NCBI GenBank assembly: GCA_940337035.1 | Contig: CALNHX010005154.1 | Location: forward strand, 48,662 to 112,661 | DNA: 64,000 nucleotides | Reading direction: 5' to 3' | Source: Agriotes lineatus | Taxonomy: Eukaryota; Arthropoda; Insecta; Coleoptera; Elateridae | Shown here: one piece after another, positions 51,084-61,566 of the stretch | Layout: every line of letters begins with the position of its first letter | How positions within the stretch are numbered: position 1 is the stretch's first letter | The notes under the pieces: generated by a model | Told to the model about the DNA's origin: nothing | The model's input: only the letters and a program-made list of their open reading frames with translations | The model's database searches: none | Position numbers and translations under genes: made by a program

Positions 51084-52208
51084 TAGATATCTATGAATAT
51101 TGTTACCTTTATGGCTTTAGATCAGAGCTGTTCCGAGTACAGACAAAAAGCACTCGAGTACTGAGTACAATTACACAATGAAAGTATTCGAATACCTATA
51201 CAAGTACAGAGTACAGAGGAATGCAATGCGGTATCGTACTTCAAACCACTAACCTTTTTCGGATATTCGAGTGTGAACAAAAAAAAAGCCTATTAACATT
51301 TAAAGAGATAATAAACAAACACCATTAAAACGATAAATTTAACACTTGAATTCTCCTAAGACAATAAAAGACAAGGTTTGCAAAATACAAAGCTAGCAAA
51401 AAAAATAACAGACGAAAAAATACAAAAAACGCAGGATTAAATTAAATCTAGTATTAACTGAAATCAGTGAAAAACAGAAACAAATGTTCAAATATTTCTC
51501 CTTATTGCTGAAAACAGTTGAACCAAACCTACGTCGAAACAATTTAGATTATTAATTTTGTTTTTAATTATTGAAGCTATTCAATTTATTAATTTTTAGG
51601 TAAACAATTTACTACAATAAATTTTAGTTCCAACATTGAGTTTCCATTTAAAATCGAAACCTGATATTACTTAACGAAAAGGCAAAATTGGCTACGTAAA
51701 CAAAACGATTTTACAAGGTGACATTAATTTAACATTTTGTGTAAATTTGATTTGATTCAGTTTTCGAAATAGATAAATACAAAAATTACTTTTTGTCGAT
51801 TCAGCAGAGGGTGGCAATGATATTTATTTTGGGAGTATGGAAAAATTCATTACTAGTAGAATCTGGGCGGCAAGATATCGGGATGATGAAAAAAAAACGA
51901 AGACCAAATAGGGAAATATTTGAACATTTAATGTAATTTGTTTTGTGGTTGATTTCATTTGACACTAGATTTAATTTATGCATATATTTCTCATTTTGTC
52001 GTGTTTGTTACTTCTCGTGCCATCGATGGGTGGATTTTTATTTGTTAACCCAGTTTACTGTCGTGTTCATCGGGTTCCAGTATTTAAATAAGCATTTTAA
52101 TGATATTTGTTATACCTACTCCTTTAAATAAAACAAAATTAGAGGCTAAAATTGTTTTATGTTCAAATTTTATATATGAAAAACAGTTGAATGTTGGGAC
52201 ATGAAGTA
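51084..52208. other. AT-rich spacer with a GAGTAC-rich block
   Basis: 51125-51240 contains repeated GAGTAC, CGAGTACTGAGTACA and AAGTACAGAGTACAGAG motifs of the kind found at ends of some hAT elements, but no pair of termini can be fixed. No gene is recognised in the rest. Confidence 0.35.
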
Positions 52209-52399
52209 ATAATAATAATAATATCTTTATTTACATCAATTTTTGAAATTTACATAGTGTAACATAAAAATGTATATTGTAAATGGGCGAAGTTCAGTTA
52301 GGGGAGGAAGCTCCTCCACCGCTCTTACACTTAACCGATGGTTATTATTATCATATATTCACCAATTAGCACGAAGATCAGCAAGTAAAATATTAACAA

Positions 52400-53904
52400 G
52401 CTTGAACATTTTTAAGCTGATCTAGATCGTACTACAAGGCCGTCAATTCTGTAATAAACGTCGGATCTCCTTTTTGAACCTATGCGCATCTTTATATCTC
52501 GGATCCAAAGGAATTTCATTTAAAAGTTTATACAGGTTATATGTGAACGTTCTCTCAAACAAAGCAGTTTTATGTGCAGGAGGTGATATTAAACCTTTAT
52601 TTCTGAGATTGAGATTATGCACATCTGTCCTGAACTATACTTTTTTATATAAATAAGATGGCTTTTTAGTAATTAAGTAATATTTTTTATTATACCTGCA
52701 TCAGAATCGCCGTTTAAAGCACTCCTGAGCGTGCGAAAACAGGCGATTAAAGCTCGCCGAGCTTTAAAGGTTGTCAAGGAAACGACTGAATGCAACAACG
52801 GACGTGGACGTGACAAAAACGTAAACAATTCTGGTAACTATAGTAGCAATATTATTATACTGTCTCGATTTATTACGACAAAAATTATTTCTAAGTTTTT
52901 AGTGCGTAATTTATTTCCAGTATTGCCGGTATAATAAAAAATAGAGTAAAGTATTCGTGGATAACTCGTCTTTAAAACACTTGCTCTATTTCGAGCACTC
53001 CGGCTACGCCGTCGAGCTCGAAAACTCGCGCGTGCTTTAAAGACCTTGTAATCCACTCATACTTTAATATACTATTATAAAACAGACATATTGATTGATA
53101 TCTAAATCTATTGCTCATATTGAGCCAGTTGGTATCTTTTAATTTGTAGGTTACATGATCGAATCTTCTGATGCCATGAATAAAACGTAAGCATGAGTTT
53201 TGCACTTTTTGAATTTTATATTTGTAAGCACTGTCTAGAGCTAGACAAGCAGTAAATACTTGGCAGGCAAAATTAAAATGTGATAGTACAAGTGAATCAC
53301 AAAGAATAGTTTTTACGTTTTTCGATAAAATGGAACGGTAAGAATATAGTGCGATTACTATAGGCATTTTTTACGCAGTTATTTAAATGATTTCGAAATC
53401 GGAACGTGTTATCCAGAACAATTCCCAAATTTCTGGAATTGCTTACTGCAGGTACATCAGTACCATTTATTGTAAAATTTAGCCTAGGTGCCACCCCATC
53501 ACAAGCAGGGCAAGTACCAAAAAGAATAATTGCTGATTTCGACGGATTCAGTGTGAAACAGTTACTCGCTGATGTACTGACTAAGGTTTTTAAATCATCA
53601 CTAATCTTTTCTAAAGAGTTGTCGGCTTCGGAAGGAGAAAAGCTAAAGTACATCATCGTATCGTTAGCATACATATGTACGCTACAGTTCTTTATAGAAT
53701 TTACAAAATTACTAGTATAAATGGTAAACAGCAGTGGACCCAGAATTGAGCCCTGCGGAACTCCCACCGACACTGGCAGAGGATCAGAAACAGAAGTATA
53801 TATTTTCACTCTTTGAGTTGTTCTATTATTTAGATAACTGTTAAGAAACTGAATAGCAAGACCTATAAAATTTAACATGGAAATTAGTATGTCATGGATT
53901 ATAG
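52400..53904 (-). pseudogene. Reverse transcriptase (3' half) of fourth CR1-like copy
   Basis: Starting at 53904: HDILISMLNFIGLAIQFLNS, GVPQGSILGPLLFTIYTSNF, the active-site box MYANDTMMYF (FADD/YADD changed to YAND), SNSRNLGIVLDNTFRFRNHL, VLSHFNFACQVFTACLA, IQKVQNSCLRFIHGIRRFDH, TNWLNMSNRFRYQSICLFYN. After the palindrome insertion the extreme C-terminus continues PSYLYKKVQFRTDVHNLNLR-like around 52620-52690 and EIPLDPRYKDAHRFKKEIRR at about 52460-52520. The active-site Asp to Asn change means an inactive enzyme. Confidence 0.85.
52958..53056. repeat. Palindromic hairpin inserted in retrotransposon
   Basis: GTGGATAACTCGTCTTTAAA pairs with TTTAAAGACCTTGTAATCCAC-like right arm; TTCGAGCACTCCGGC pairs with GCCGTCGAGCTCGAA around TACG. 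It interrupts the C-terminus of the CR1-like ORF after FYNSILKYE. A partly similar block lies at 52715-52770. Confidence 0.8.
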
Positions 53905-54536
53905 CAGGGCTGTAGAGTCGGAGTCGAGGAGTCAGAACTTTTTGGGTGGAGTCGGAGTCGGAGTCCGTATAAATTACCCGACTCCGACTCCCACTTTACA
54001 ATTTTTTTTTGAAATAAAAACACCAAAAGCTAACAAACTATTTGAACGAATGTAGTACTGACTATTTGAAGACAGACTCAGGGTTAATAAATATCGATTT
54101 TTCTTTATTTATGGTAGTTTATGAAAATGCACGTGCACTATAATATGTTAATTCATAGATCCACGAGTGTGCAGAGTGTGTTCTAGAATCAGTGTGATCA
54201 CCGCTTGTAAATTTCAATTCCTACCAAACTATTTAAAAAATACCAACTTTGTCCTTGTACAACGTAGTAGACGGTTTTTCTATATCTTACCAATAACTGT
54301 TTTATGTGATTAACAATAAAACAAGCATAGTACTATTATTAGTATTACGTCTAATTTCTATAGTGCACCTTATTTTTATGTTTTAACTGTTTCAAGATGT
54401 ATTTTAAAAGTTAAAACGGCTTCATCATTTTGTTATATTGTTACTGTTCATGGTGGTTTTGTATGGCAATATTTGAAGGGCACTTCTTTTGTGTATTTGT
54501 TTTGTTGATTTAGCAAAATATAAAAAATATTTATAT

Positions 54537-55755
54537 ACAGTGTGTCCCCGGATTGAGTTCACTATAGGTATAATCGACAAAAAATTTTACAATTTTATTT
54601 TAATGTTTTGGAATCCCGCCCTGCTTGGTCTGAAAACAATTTTAAGCAGAGTTTTAATTTTTAGAAATTAAGTCGGCCATGAAAAATGTGAAAAAACTAT
54701 TTTCTATTTAGGTAAACTACCCTTTTTGTTCATGATACGGCAAAATTTTGTTAAAAAAAGTTGTTTAGAATGATAGTTTATGGTCCTATACCAAATTTCA
54801 GAAAGATCTGTCGACTTAGAAAAAACCGTTATATTTTAGATAATTGTATTTAATTTTCAGGTAAACTATCCTTTTTGTTTATGATACGGCAAAATTTTAT
54901 TAAGAAAAGTTGTTCAGAATGAAAAACTATGGCCCTGTACCAAATTTCAAAAAGATCTGTTGACTTAGATTAAACTGTTATGTTTTAGATTAAACAAATT
55001 GCATTTATTAAAAATGACGGTTTCATCTAAGTCGACAGATCTTTCTGAAATTTTTCATAGCGCCGTAATTTATCATTCTAAACAACTTTTCTTAATATAA
55101 TTTTGCCGTTTCATGAACAAAAAGGGTAGTTTACCTGAAAATAAAATAGTTTTCGTTTCCCTGCCAAGGCCTACTTGTTTTTCAAAAACTGAAAATATTC
55201 TTAAAATTCTTTTCAAACCAAGCAGAACCGAATCCCAAAACCTTAAGAAAAAAATTTTTTAGTCCATCGCACCTCTTGTAACCAATCCTGGGACACACTA
55301 TTGTATTTTATTTTCAGGTAAACTACCCTTTTTGTTTATAATACGGCAAAATTTTACTAAGAAGAGTTGTGCAGAATGGGAAATTATGGCCCCATACAAA
55401 ATTTCAGGAAGTTCTACCTACTTAAATCAAACCGCAATTTTTAATAAATGGGTACAATTTTAACGGTTTAATTTAAGTAGGTAGATCTTCCTGAAATTTT
55501 GTATAGGGCCATAATTTATCATTCTGAACAACTTTTCTTGGTAAAATTTTGCCGTTTCATGAACAGAAATGGTAGTTTACCTGAAAAGAAAATAGTTTTT
55601 GCCTCACTGTCAAGGCCAACTTGTGTTTTCAAAACCTGTAAATTTCTTAAAATTCTCTTCAGACCAAGCAGGCCGGAATCCCAAAATATTAAAATAAAAT
55701 TGTAAAATTTTTTGTCAATTATACCTATAGTGAACTCAATCCGGGGACACACTGT
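54537..55755. mobile_element. Foldback element with modular inverted units
   Basis: The ends ACAGTGTGTCCCCGGATTGA and following ~85 bp are nearly identical in inverse at the right end. Flanks are TATAT on both sides (54532-54536 and 55756-55760). The interior holds five copies of a ~115-bp unit containing GGTAAACTACCCTTTTTGTT and ATACGGCAAAATTTT: direct at about 54711, 54861 and 55317, inverted at about 55024-55135 and 55460-55578. An internal, more diverged end GGGACACACTATTG lies at about 55287-55300, suggesting an older copy inside a younger one. Confidence 0.8.
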
Positions 55756-55767
55756 TATATTTATATA

Positions 55768-58529
55768 TATACACAGCACTAGCAGGCCTATTGGCCTATG
55801 GCTTTGATAGCATGCTTCCATGCTTTCCTGTCTTTAGTTTTTGTTTTCCAATCTGTTATTCCCAACGCATTTATATCTTCTTGCACATCATCCCACCAAG
55901 TGGTTTTCGGTCTTCCTTTCTTATTTCTTCCTTCTGCTTCCCTTTCTAGACTTTTTCGTACTGGGTCATCTTTGTTCATTCTACTTATGTGTCCCAACCA
56001 TCGTAGTCGGCTTTGTTTAATAACTGCAATTAAACTTGGCTCATGGAATAAATCTTCAATTTCTTGGTTAGTTCTCCTTCTCCATTCTTCGTTCACCTTT
56101 ATTCCTCCAAATATTCTTCTTAGTATTCTTCTTTCCCATATACTTATCTTATTTTCGTATACCTTTGTGATCACCCACGTTTCCGCACCAAACATTACTA
56201 CTGGTCTTATTACTGATTTGTATAGTCTGATTTTTGTTTTTATTTGTATGTTTTTGTCTTTTAGCACGTTGTCCAGGGCTGCTGCACATCTAGCTCCCAT
56301 CATTAGTCTTCTATCTATTTCTGATCCTTGTTGACCATTACTATTCATTTCCACTCCTAAATACACTATTTTGTTCACATAGTTGAAGCTATATTTTTTC
56401 TCTGTGCTTGGTATTTGGATGGACATGTTCTGGTTTACTTCTTGTGTTTTGTTCGTAAGTATCGTATATTTGGTTTTATCTTCATTTATTTCCAAACCAG
56501 CCCTCCTTGCTTGTTCTTCGATGTTTATGACGATTCTTTTTAACTCTTCTTTTGTTCTAGCTAATACTACTATGTCATCAGCATAGGCTAGAACTTGATA
56601 GGGCCCTGTTATAATATTTTGCTTCATGTTTACATTAGTCTCTTTTAGTATATTTTCTAACACTATGTTGAAGATTGTTGTGGATAAGGGATCCCCTTGT
56701 TTCAGCCCTGAGTTACTTTGGAATTCACTGGATAATATTTGTTTAAATTTAACTGCATTCATTGTGATTTTTAGGGTCATTTTAACTAGGTTTATTAAAT
56801 CTTCCGAGATTTCTAAGTTTTCCAGCGCCTTAAATATTTCCGGTCTTTTTAATTTGTCATACGCCTGTCTGAAGTCTATAAATAGTGCATGTATAGGGAT
56901 ATTTTTCTTATTACATTTTTGATGACTTTGTTGTATGATAAAGATCTGATCGATTACGGATTTCCCTTCTCTAAAGCCAGCTTGATAGCTCCCAATTTTG
57001 TGCTCCGATTCTTGTTTTAGTTTTTTATTTATCAAATGTGCCAGTATTTTGTAAGCCACATTTAACAGTGATATTGGTCTATAGTTTGATACCCTATTTC
57101 TGGCAACTTTTTTGTAAATTGGGCATATAATTGTTTTTGTCCATTCAGTTGGAATTGTTTTTGTTTCCCATATCTTCTTTATTAGTTGGTATAACCTTTC
57201 GAGTACTTTTTTATCGGCTTGTTTTACTAGTTCTGCTTCTATGTTATCACACCCTGGGCTTCGATTATTTTTTAGTTTTGTTATTATTTCCAACATTTCT
57301 TCATAGGTTGGAATTTTTGTCTTGTTTTTATGTTTATGTTGTGGATGTCGTGTCTCTTCTTCTGTATTATTTACTGTTAGTGTCAATTTGAAATAGTCCG
57401 CCCATATTTTCGCCATTTCTTTTTCGTCCATACAGAGGTCTCCTTTTGTATTCAATAAACCCATCGTTTTATATTGGAAGCCCTTTTTTTCTTCTTTTAT
57501 GCATTTATAGTATTCTTTTATATTCTTGGTTTTGTATGCTTCTTCTATTCTTTCTAATTTTTCATTTCTTGCTTTCCTTTTTTTCTTTCTGCATAGGTCA
57601 TGTGCTTTGTTCCTCGCCCTTTTATATTTTTCGTATGCTTCTTGTGCCCCTGTTTTCAAGTATTCCATTCTTGTCTTTTTTCTCTATTCTGTAGCTACTT
57701 TACATTCTTCATCCCACCAGTCTTTTCTTTTTTGTTGTTTCTCGGTCCCTAATAGCTGGGCACTTTCTTTTAATATAAATTTTAATTGCTCCCATTCTTC
57801 TTCTAAATTTTCTTTTTTCTTTTGTTTTTCTTCTAGGTTTTTTGTGCATTCTTTATATTTTTGCTGTATTTCTTCTTTGTTTAGTAGTTCGTTGTTCCTT
57901 CGCGTTCTTTGTTCATTCCTTTGTATGGTGTTCGTTGCCGTTAACTTTATTCTTACTAGAACTAGGAAATGGTCTGAGCTTACGTCCGCGCCTCTGTATG
58001 TTCTTATCTTTGTTATTTTGCTTGCATGTATTTTTTGTGTTAGCACATGGTCTATTTGGTTTTTTGTTTTTCTATCAGGGCTTATCCAGGTCACTTTATG
58101 TATATCTTTTCTTTTAAACATTGTACTTTTTATTACCAAACTTTTGGAAGCGGCGAAGTTTATCAATTTTTGCCCGTTGTCATCTGTTTCATTATGTAGA
58201 CTTTCTTCCCCAGTGATTACTTTGTATGTATCCTCTTTTCCCACCTTAGCGTTCATATCTCCTATTATGAGTTTGATGTCGTATTTGGGTAAGCTGTCGA
58301 GGGTTTCATCCAGTAGATCGTAAAATTCCACTTTTATTTCATCTTCTGTAACATTTGTTGGGGCATGAATATTTATTATGTTTACCTTCCTATACTTTGT
58401 TCTTATTCTTAGTGTGCTTAGTCTTTCATTGATCATGTTGTAATTTATAATTGCTCCCTTTAGCTGTTTTTTTACAAGGAAGCCTGTTCCTAGCCTGTTC
58501 TTGGTTCCCCCTCTGTTAAAGTACACATA
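55768..58529 (-). mobile_element. RTE-like retrotransposon, nearly intact ORF, 12-bp TSD
   Basis: Inserted in the hAT directly beside the foldback element. TATATTTATATA occurs at both borders (55756-55767 and 58530-58541). The 3' UTR is very short (about 20-40 bp), as in RTE elements. The 5' end is truncated inside the endonuclease. Confidence 0.82.
55788..58526 (-). CDS. RTE endonuclease/reverse transcriptase, one internal stop
   Basis: The 280-residue frame (58526-57687) carries GTGFLVKKQLKGAIINYNMI, IINIHAPTN, IIGDMNAKVGKE, WISPDRKTKNQIDHVL and YRGADVSSDHFLVLV, with the catalytic D-N and S-D-H present. A single TAG at about 57684 separates it in frame from the 626-residue frame (57668-55788), which has RSPGCDNIEAEL, VSNYRPISLLNVAYKILAHL, SYQAGFREGKSVIDQI, motif A HALFIDFRQAYDKLKRPEIF, SGLKQGDPLSTTIFNIVLEN, active-site VLAYADDIVVLART, NKIVYLGVEMN and the C-terminal RLRWLGHISRM, KGRPKTTWWDDV and DRKAWKHAI. 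All RT catalytic aspartates are intact. The N-terminal ~60 residues of the endonuclease are missing. It is the least damaged retroelement here and probably the youngest in the nest. Confidence 0.9.
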
Positions 58530-58541
58530 TATATTTATATA

Positions 58542-59040
58542 CTTTTGATAATTAAATTACTCCATTAAATTCATTATTTTAATCTGCTCAACCCTGCTCA
58601 GACCTCAGACTATTTGAATTTCCTATGACTCAGTAAACTTGTATTATGTAGGCAGGTAGTAAATGACCCTTTAAGAAAATAATCTACTATGGAATGTAGT
58701 TAGTACTGTTAGTTTAGTAGGCAGGTAAGAAACTTACTTGTTATAACAATGGTATTTGCACGTTTATGAAATTTTTCCACGAATTCTTAAAGTAAATTTT
58801 ATTCTTTTCCTCATTTACGTTTGTAAACCTCTCTGTGTATTTGTACGTGAAATCAGTACGTTGCTGGAAACCGTGAATGCAATATTTGTAAATATGAAAT
58901 TTATTATAATCAACCACATTCTGCACAACTTGTGAAATTCGTCATTAGCTGGTAAAGTTTATCAGGTAGATGAAAAGGAATAGGAGGGGGGTTATCAATA
59001 TTCTAGTACTGCCGGAGTCGGATTCAAACTACTAAAATAT
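58542..59040. other. Interior of the hAT element, noncoding
   Basis: AT-rich. A 61-residue minus-strand frame at 58741-58926 has no recognisable domain. Confidence 0.4.
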
Positions 59041-59084
59041 CAGGAGTCAGAATCGGATTTTTTGTTACCGACTCCACAGCCCTG

Positions 59085-59490
59085 GATTATAGTGTCGAAG
59101 GCTTTTGAATAATCTAACAATATCAGAACTGTAACCTGTCCTTTATCACTAGTTTGGAGAATATTTGTATTTATGAATTACTCACTGTACCAAAAAACAA
59201 TCAGTATTATTACTGAAGATATCAGCAATATCATCTTTGACCTTCAATACAGCAGTCGTGCAACTGATTCTCAGGCAAAATGTTATTCTCATCCAAAAAA
59301 TCCTGCAGTTGTTTACATAACACTTTTTCAAATATTTTAGATAAAGCAGGTAGTATGCTTATAGGACGTAAATGTTTATATTCCGTAGGCACAGCAATTT
59401 TCGATAAAGGTAACACAACAGACTCCTTCCACTGATCCAGAAAGTGATTTTCTAAGATATAAGTGTTTGCAATATGTATATAATATAAGA
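59085..59490 (-). pseudogene. Reverse transcriptase (5' part) of fourth CR1-like copy
   Basis: Reads NTYILENHFLDQWKESVVLP, LSKIAVPTEYKHLRPISILP, ALSKIFEKVLCKQLQDFLDE and, in broken frames, VTVLILLDYSKAFDTII, which ends at the hAT border in the middle of motif A. The sequence resumes at 53904 as HDILIS. Confidence 0.8.
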
Positions 59491-59529
59491 AAAAAGCTTA
59501 TTAAATGGGCTTGTCGAAAATACAAGATA

Positions 59530-61174
59530 GGGGAGAAGGGGGCACATTTGAACACGGGGGACATTTGAACAACTTCAAATTTCCCGCCAGATCAACTTCT
59601 GCAAGACTCAAACCGCATATGCTAGATGCCGCCACATAGGCCCAGGTCTGACAGCAGTCGGTATCATTTTACCACCATTTGGAAAAGTGATGTTTAACAG
59701 AGTGGATGTTTGATCGTAGTTTGTAATCACGCGAGATTTTCTTCGTAAGGAAATAGAGCGGTTGAAACGATTCTGGTAATTCATCTGGTGTTTGTGCTGG
59801 TAAGTGCGATTATTGTAGAGTAATTTGTAGTATATAGTCTTCTTAACAAAGTAACCTGAAAATGTTTATGAACCAAAATTACAGCGATGTCTGCTGGGGC
59901 ACTGTTCAAATGTGCCCCGTCGCATGCCTCTTTATTCCAGGTGAAGCTTCATCTGGCTTTTCTAAACCAGGAATTTGGCCATCTTCCAGAAATGCATTCA
60001 TTCACAGGTGGCGATTTCAAAGCTGCATTTGTGACGGACCGTAACCACGTCGAACCAATTGCTATTGCTACTCCATTAACGTTGCAACAAACTACTGCAT
60101 CAACATCACAACACGCTACTCTATCAACAGCGGGAGGTGTCACTCCACCATCTCCAAAAGTAGGCTAACATTTTGACACCAGAATGGTGAGACCACTCCC
60201 CAAGGCTGACGAAGATTGTCAACTGCAAGGAAGAAGAAAAAAAGTCAAGGATTCTAACGAAAACCCCAGAGAAGCACAGGATGAAGAGGAAACACTGAAA
60301 CGTCAAGCCAAGAAAAGAAAGTACCTCTGAATTCGGAGAGTGGCAAACAACAGAAGAGGTCTAAAGTTTGTTTGAATAAGAAGCAAAATACTAATGAAAC
60401 AGAAATAAGCGATAGTAGCATTGATGATGAATTCTCAATCCATGATGACTCAGATATCTTAGAGTACGACGAATTTTACTATGAAGCAGAACGAAATCCT
60501 GTAAATTTAGCTGAAGGGGGCTACGTTATAGTAAAGTTCAAACAAAGAAAACAGTTAGACATTTCGTTGCTCAAACTAATAATGAAATCACCGTGAATGA
60601 GAACGAATATTCAGTTAAATATTTGAAACGCAGAATGATAAAAAAATGGAGATTTGTTCAAATTTTTTATGGATGTGCCTGAAACCAGTGATATTAGTGG
60701 TGATGATATATTTTGAAGCTCCCTGAGCCAGCAACATCAGGATGCACCTCAAGAACCATGGCCGTCTTATCATTCAACGTTGACTTGAATGGATTGAACA
60801 CTTATTAATTTTCTCTTTTATTATTTAAAATGTTTAATACATTTATTATGACGATTTTTTGTTGTTGTTTAATGAATAATATTTTTATTCAATTTATTAT
60901 CAATGTTACTGTAAAAAACAATGTTTTTTATTGCTTGTTCAAAGGTGCCCTGACTTGTTCAACTTACCCCCGATATGGGGCACATTTATACAATTACAAG
61001 AATTTATCTTTTGTTTATATATTTTTTTGATGTTCAAGAATAAAACTTATATTTATACCAAAGTTTGCTGTAAAGTGTTTCTCGTGATTACCATTGTGTA
61101 CACCTTTATAGCATAAAAAGTTTTCGAAAAATATATTATTTCCTGAAAAGTGTTCAAAGGTGCCCCTTCTCTCC
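59530..61174 (+). mobile_element. pogo-type element with GGGGAGAAGGGGGCAC ends, TA flanks
   Basis: GGGGAGAAGGGGGCACATTT with GAACAC at 59530 is inverted at 61149-61174 (GTGTTCAAAGGTGCCCCTTC with TCTCC) and bordered by TA on both sides (59528-59529, 61175-61176). GGGGGACATTTGAAC and GTTCAAATGTGCCCC recur inside. It follows the 5' end of the CR1-like element closely. Confidence 0.85.
59887..60600 (+). pseudogene. C-terminal remnant of pogo-type transposase
   Basis: Readable segments are FLNQEFGHLPEMHSFTGGDF then KAAFVTDRNHVEPIAIATPL, ILTPEMVRPLPKADEDCQLQ then GRRKKVKDSNENP, and an acidic end SDSSIDDEFSIHDDSDILEY followed by GGYVIVKF, in at least three frames. The 'PEMVRPLPKA...RRKK' block is the tail commonly found after the DDE domain of pogo-like transposases. 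The HTH and DDE domains are missing. Confidence 0.6.
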
Positions 61175-61566
61175 TATATAGGGGTTTTTGACTTAAAAAA
61201 ATCCGAAATTTTTAATTTGCTAATTTCGAGCACCCCTTTTTTTTGTTGGGAAGGAGGGGAAAATCTTCTAAAGACACTCGCATAATCCGTCCGAGCGTGT
61301 TGGATTCGACTGGGAAGGAGGCCCAGCCGCCTGCTGACTAAAAACCCCCCCTTCATTTCGCGAGCCACGTCGGGACCACCTTTCGGTATTGCTTTGGTAT
61401 AGCAGGCAACGCTCCATTAATCAACCCTTGCTGCCTCCTTTATTGCGAATAATTTCTACCACCGCTGTCTGTATACTTCTCCATTTCTCCTGATTCTCTA
61501 ACATGTGCGGTATGATGTTTTCTACCGTTAAATTTTCGCCTATGGCCCGTGCTGCTCTTTCTCTTG

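Larger units (their letters stand above)
53905..59084. mobile_element. hAT element (CAGGGCTGTAGAGTCGG ends) with perfect TSD
   Basis: The ends CAGGGCTGTAGAGTCGGAGT and, inverted, CAGGGCTGTGGAGTCGGTAA are flanked by the identical 8 bp GATTATAG (53897-53904 and 59085-59092). Without the insertions at 54537-55755 and 55768-58529 only about 1.2 kb remains and no transposase is recognised, so the hAT was non-autonomous. TCGGAGTCGGAGTCCG repeats at the left end are typical of this type. Confidence 0.93.
52209..59490 (-). mobile_element. CR1-like retrotransposon, fourth copy, nested by hAT
   Basis: The minus-strand 3' end is an (ATT)n tail (52209-52226) after a short 3' UTR with the hairpin GGGGAGGAAGCTCCTCC (about 52300-52318). 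The 5' end is cut at about 59480 in the RT start. Internal host sequence is 52227-53904 plus 59085-59490; the 5.2 kb between is a later hAT insertion. A palindromic element is inserted at 52958-53056. Confidence 0.85.

Noticed and set aside
55798..58323. Numerous plus-strand hydrophobic frames that look like membrane proteins
   Set aside because: They are opposite the RTE ORF, whose A-rich coding strand gives Phe/Leu/Ser-rich shadows.
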